Positions 62,269-64,000 of a DNA stretch of 64,000 nucleotides are shown here, piece after piece. Under the pieces are notes generated by a model. It was not told the DNA's origin and did no database searches. It was given only the letters and a program-made list of their open reading frames with translations. The position numbers and the translations under genes are program-made. Every line of letters starts with the position of its first letter. Position 1 is the stretch's first letter. The stretch comes from a bacterium (lineage in GTDB: Bacteria > JAMOTN01), in NCBI GenBank assembly GCA_027062325.1, contig JAMOTN010000079.1, forward strand, positions 1 to 64,000, written 5' to 3'.

Positions 62269-63234
62269 TTATATGCTAAGTACTATTTCCTCTGAATTCT
62301 TCAACTTCAGCAAAACACAATTATCGTTTATTTCAAAGTTTACCACAACTAACCACTTATTTTCAAGAAAAATTAAAAATTTATAAATGTTTGCTTTGCT
62401 TACTTTTTTAAGTATTCTTTTTAAAGTAACAAAGATGGAAACTGGACTTCTATCCACACCAACAAAACTCCTACCTAGCTCCAAAGAAGTTACAGCAGTA
62501 GTCCCAGATCCCATTGTAAAGTCACCAATAATATCTCCCTTTTTACTGGATGACAAAATTATTCTTTTTAAAAGTGCTGTCGGCTTTTGGGTAAAAAAAC
62601 CCACTCTCTCCTTAGAAGAAGCCCTTATTACATCTATATCATCCCACCAATCAGGACATATTTTATAGCGATACCACTGTTTTACTTTCGGATCATAGTA
62701 TTCTTCAACACCCTTCCTACACATTCTATGCTTTAAATATTTCTTCACATACTGCCTTTTAAAAAACACACAAGATAATGACTTAGCATAAGCAAAAATG
62801 TTGTCATGCTTTCTAGGAAACCCCACTCGAGGAACACCACCTGTTTCATAACACCAAATTATCTCGTTGACAAAATTATCCTCTCCAAACACCTCATCAA
62901 GCACAATCTTTGCATAATGCGCCACCCTCTGATCAACATGCAGGTAAAACCATCCACTGGAGCATAATTTCTCTCTAACACGTGCAGCAATGCCTTTTAG
63001 CCACTCTAACCACTTCTTCTTATCTCTAAAATCACTATAAGCCAAAATTCTCCTATTTCCAACATCAAAATAAAAATCCTTTCCTGTGCAGAAAGGAGGA
63101 TCCATATAAACAAGTTGGAATCCTTTTTCAAAATTATCTAGAATATCTTCTGCCTTTCCAAAATAGAGCTCCACTTTAATTCCATCTATTAACTCTATCA
63201 AAATCTGCTCAGGAATCACTGTCATAGCAGGCAT
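62269..63234 (-). CDS. DNA methyltransferase, beta class (N6-adenine or N4-cytosine)
   Basis: The 321-residue protein has motif IV as YMDPPF (about residues 45-50) before motif I as DFTMGSGTTAVTSLELGRSFVGVD near the C-terminus; this order defines beta-class amino-methyltransferases. The motif IV DPPF form fits N6-adenine or N4-cytosine enzymes. The recognition domain lies between (about 100-210). No restriction endonuclease lies next to it in the window, so it may be solitary or its partner lies elsewhere. The start ATG follows the stop of the next upstream gene by a few bases. Confidence 0.88.
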   Translation of the reverse strand: MPAMTVIPEQILIELIDGIKVELYFGKAEDILDNFEKGFQLVYMDPPFCTGKDFYFDVGNRRILAYSDFRDKKKWLEWLKGIAARVREKLCSSGWFYLHVDQRVAHYAKIVLDEVFGEDNFVNEIIWCYETGGVPRVGFPRKHDNIFAYAKSLSCVFFKRQYVKKYLKHRMCRKGVEEYYDPKVKQWYRYKICPDWWDDIDVIRASSKERVGFFTQKPTALLKRIILSSSKKGDIIGDFTMGSGTTAVTSLELGRSFVGVDRSPVSIFVTLKRILKKVSKANIYKFLIFLENKWLVVVNFEINDNCVLLKLKNSEEIVLSI

Positions 63235-63238
63235 CAAA

Positions 63239-64000
63239 TCAAAAGCTTCCTTCCTCTATAAAATTAATCAAGCGTTCTTCAAAATTCTCAGCAAAAATCT
63301 CAACGTCATTTTTCGGTTTTAGCAAGTAATAGTTGTAGAGATAGCGTAGAAAATTATCTACAAGCACAGTATCTACTTCCCAATTATCTAAATTTTTAAT
63401 ATGCTCCAACAACTCTGAAAAACTCCATGCTCTTTTAGCAATTCCATCTATATCATAAAAAGCTTGACCAAGCACTATAACCTTTTTATGCCATAATAGC
63501 GCCTCTACTCCCACACTTGAGTTGATCGTTACAACAACCTCTGCCTTCTCTATCAGCTCCTGAGTAGAATTAGATGCAAAGTGTAAATTTGGAAATTTAT
63601 CTGCTATTCGATGTAATTTAGAATAGTCTGCAAATCTTTCTGAAGGATGTTCCTTAAAGATAAAATGAAGATCTGGAAACTCCTTTGCAATATCAACAAA
63701 TAGCCAAAACAACTGTTCCATACTCTTTATCCACGGAGAAAAATAAATTATCTGAGTATCACTCCAAACCTGAAAAGGAATAAACACGTACTTTAAAGAG
63801 GAAACATCTATTTTTTTTACATTTTTAAATTTTCTACAAATAGCCGGCTTTCTAGGAATTAGATTTTGAGGTAGCTCCCCCTCAAAAAAATTTTTTTCAT
63901 AAAAGCTTTTATCCCGCGGAACAGAATTCAAAAAATTAACTCCTTTTAAATCCGCTTGAATAGTATCTGGCAAAGGACCGTTTTCCAAGTAAATAACAGG
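63239..64000 (-). CDS. Capsule polysaccharide biosynthesis/export protein, KpsC/KpsS-like (5' end beyond window)
   Basis: The open frame continues to the window edge (upstream codons read PVIYLENGPLPDT), so the TTG at 63988 is not the start and about 250 C-terminal residues are visible. It matches the capsule-synthesis family of Kdo transferases: LENGPLP, GVNFLNSVPR, IPFQVWSDTQI, SPWI, FKEHPSERF, TINSSVGVEALL and LGQAFYDIDG. Such enzymes build the Kdo linker of group 2 capsules on phospholipid. It precedes the methyltransferase and, with the PseG-PseH fusion, points to a surface-glycan region. Confidence 0.85.
   Translation of the reverse strand, partial: PVIYLENGPLPDTIQADLKGVNFLNSVPRDKSFYEKNFFEGELPQNLIPRKPAICRKFKNVKKIDVSSLKYVFIPFQVWSDTQIIYFSPWIKSMEQLFWLFVDIAKEFPDLHFIFKEHPSERFADYSKLHRIADKFPNLHFASNSTQELIEKAEVVVTINSSVGVEALLWHKKVIVLGQAFYDIDGIAKRAWSFSELLEHIKNLDNWEVDTVLVDNFLRYLYNYYLLKPKNDVEIFAENFEERLINFIEEGSF

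Overview
The window is about 64 kb of compact, AT-rich bacterial DNA. Its RNA genes (five clustered tRNAs, one single tRNA, RNase P RNA) are far richer in G+C than the surrounding coding DNA, which suggests a thermophile (inference). The cell looks Gram-negative: there is a small outer-membrane beta-barrel protein, several lipobox lipoproteins, exported peptidoglycan and periplasmic proteins, and a MurE with the DNPR motif of meso-diaminopimelate enzymes. A deep-branching thermophilic lineage would fit, but I cannot name the phylum from sequence alone.

Layout. Positions 1-17104 (minus strand) hold a nearly unbroken run transcribed leftward: a Ca2+/cation antiporter, rho, an M23 peptidase, a TPR protein, smpB, three envelope or unknown proteins, then the cell-wall/division cluster ftsI-murE-murF-mraY-murD-ftsW-murG-murC-murB, with murB cut by the left edge. 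Positions 17164-29790 (minus) hold psuG, a HEAT-repeat protein, engB, glyQ/glyS, a large TPR membrane protein, tRNA-Arg, an outer-membrane protein, a ketol-acid-reductoisomerase-like protein, a phosphofructokinase with pyrophosphate-type active-site residues, and a small exported protein. RNase P RNA lies at 29895-30231. A 46-bp inverted copy of the start of the phosphofructokinase gene sits just upstream of it and covers its -35 region.

Positions 30288-49000 carry a lipoprotein, a phosphodiester-glycosidase-like protein, one plus-strand TPR lipoprotein, a radical SAM protein, mutL, tsaD, an SPFH protein, a PfkB-type sugar kinase, a long class II aldolase, the glycine cleavage genes (gcvPA/gcvPB separated from gcvT/gcvH by a terminator), recA, a PncC-ThpR fusion and pgpA. 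Positions 49289-53253 (plus) carry an exported clostripain-like peptidase, an exported 5'-nucleotidase and an RsmA-like methyltransferase. Positions 53243-57149 (minus) carry mnmA, nth and three uncharacterised envelope proteins.

The right end begins with a plus-strand tRNA cluster (Val-Asp-Phe-Cys-Leu) behind a strong sigma70-type promoter. It then changes to accessory content: a PseG-PseH-like fusion (nonulosonic-acid sugar synthesis), a YbdG-type MscS channel, an ArsB/CitM-type transporter with a MarR regulator carrying a C-terminal cysteine cluster, a beta-class DNA methyltransferase, and a capsule-type (KpsC/KpsS-like) protein cut by the right edge. This looks like the border of a surface-glycan or accessory region next to tRNA genes (inference).

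Together the window covers peptidoglycan precursor synthesis, translation and RNA processing, DNA repair, glycolysis or gluconeogenesis at the fructose-phosphate step, and one-carbon supply from glycine. I saw no CRISPR array, insertion sequence, prophage or complete defence system.
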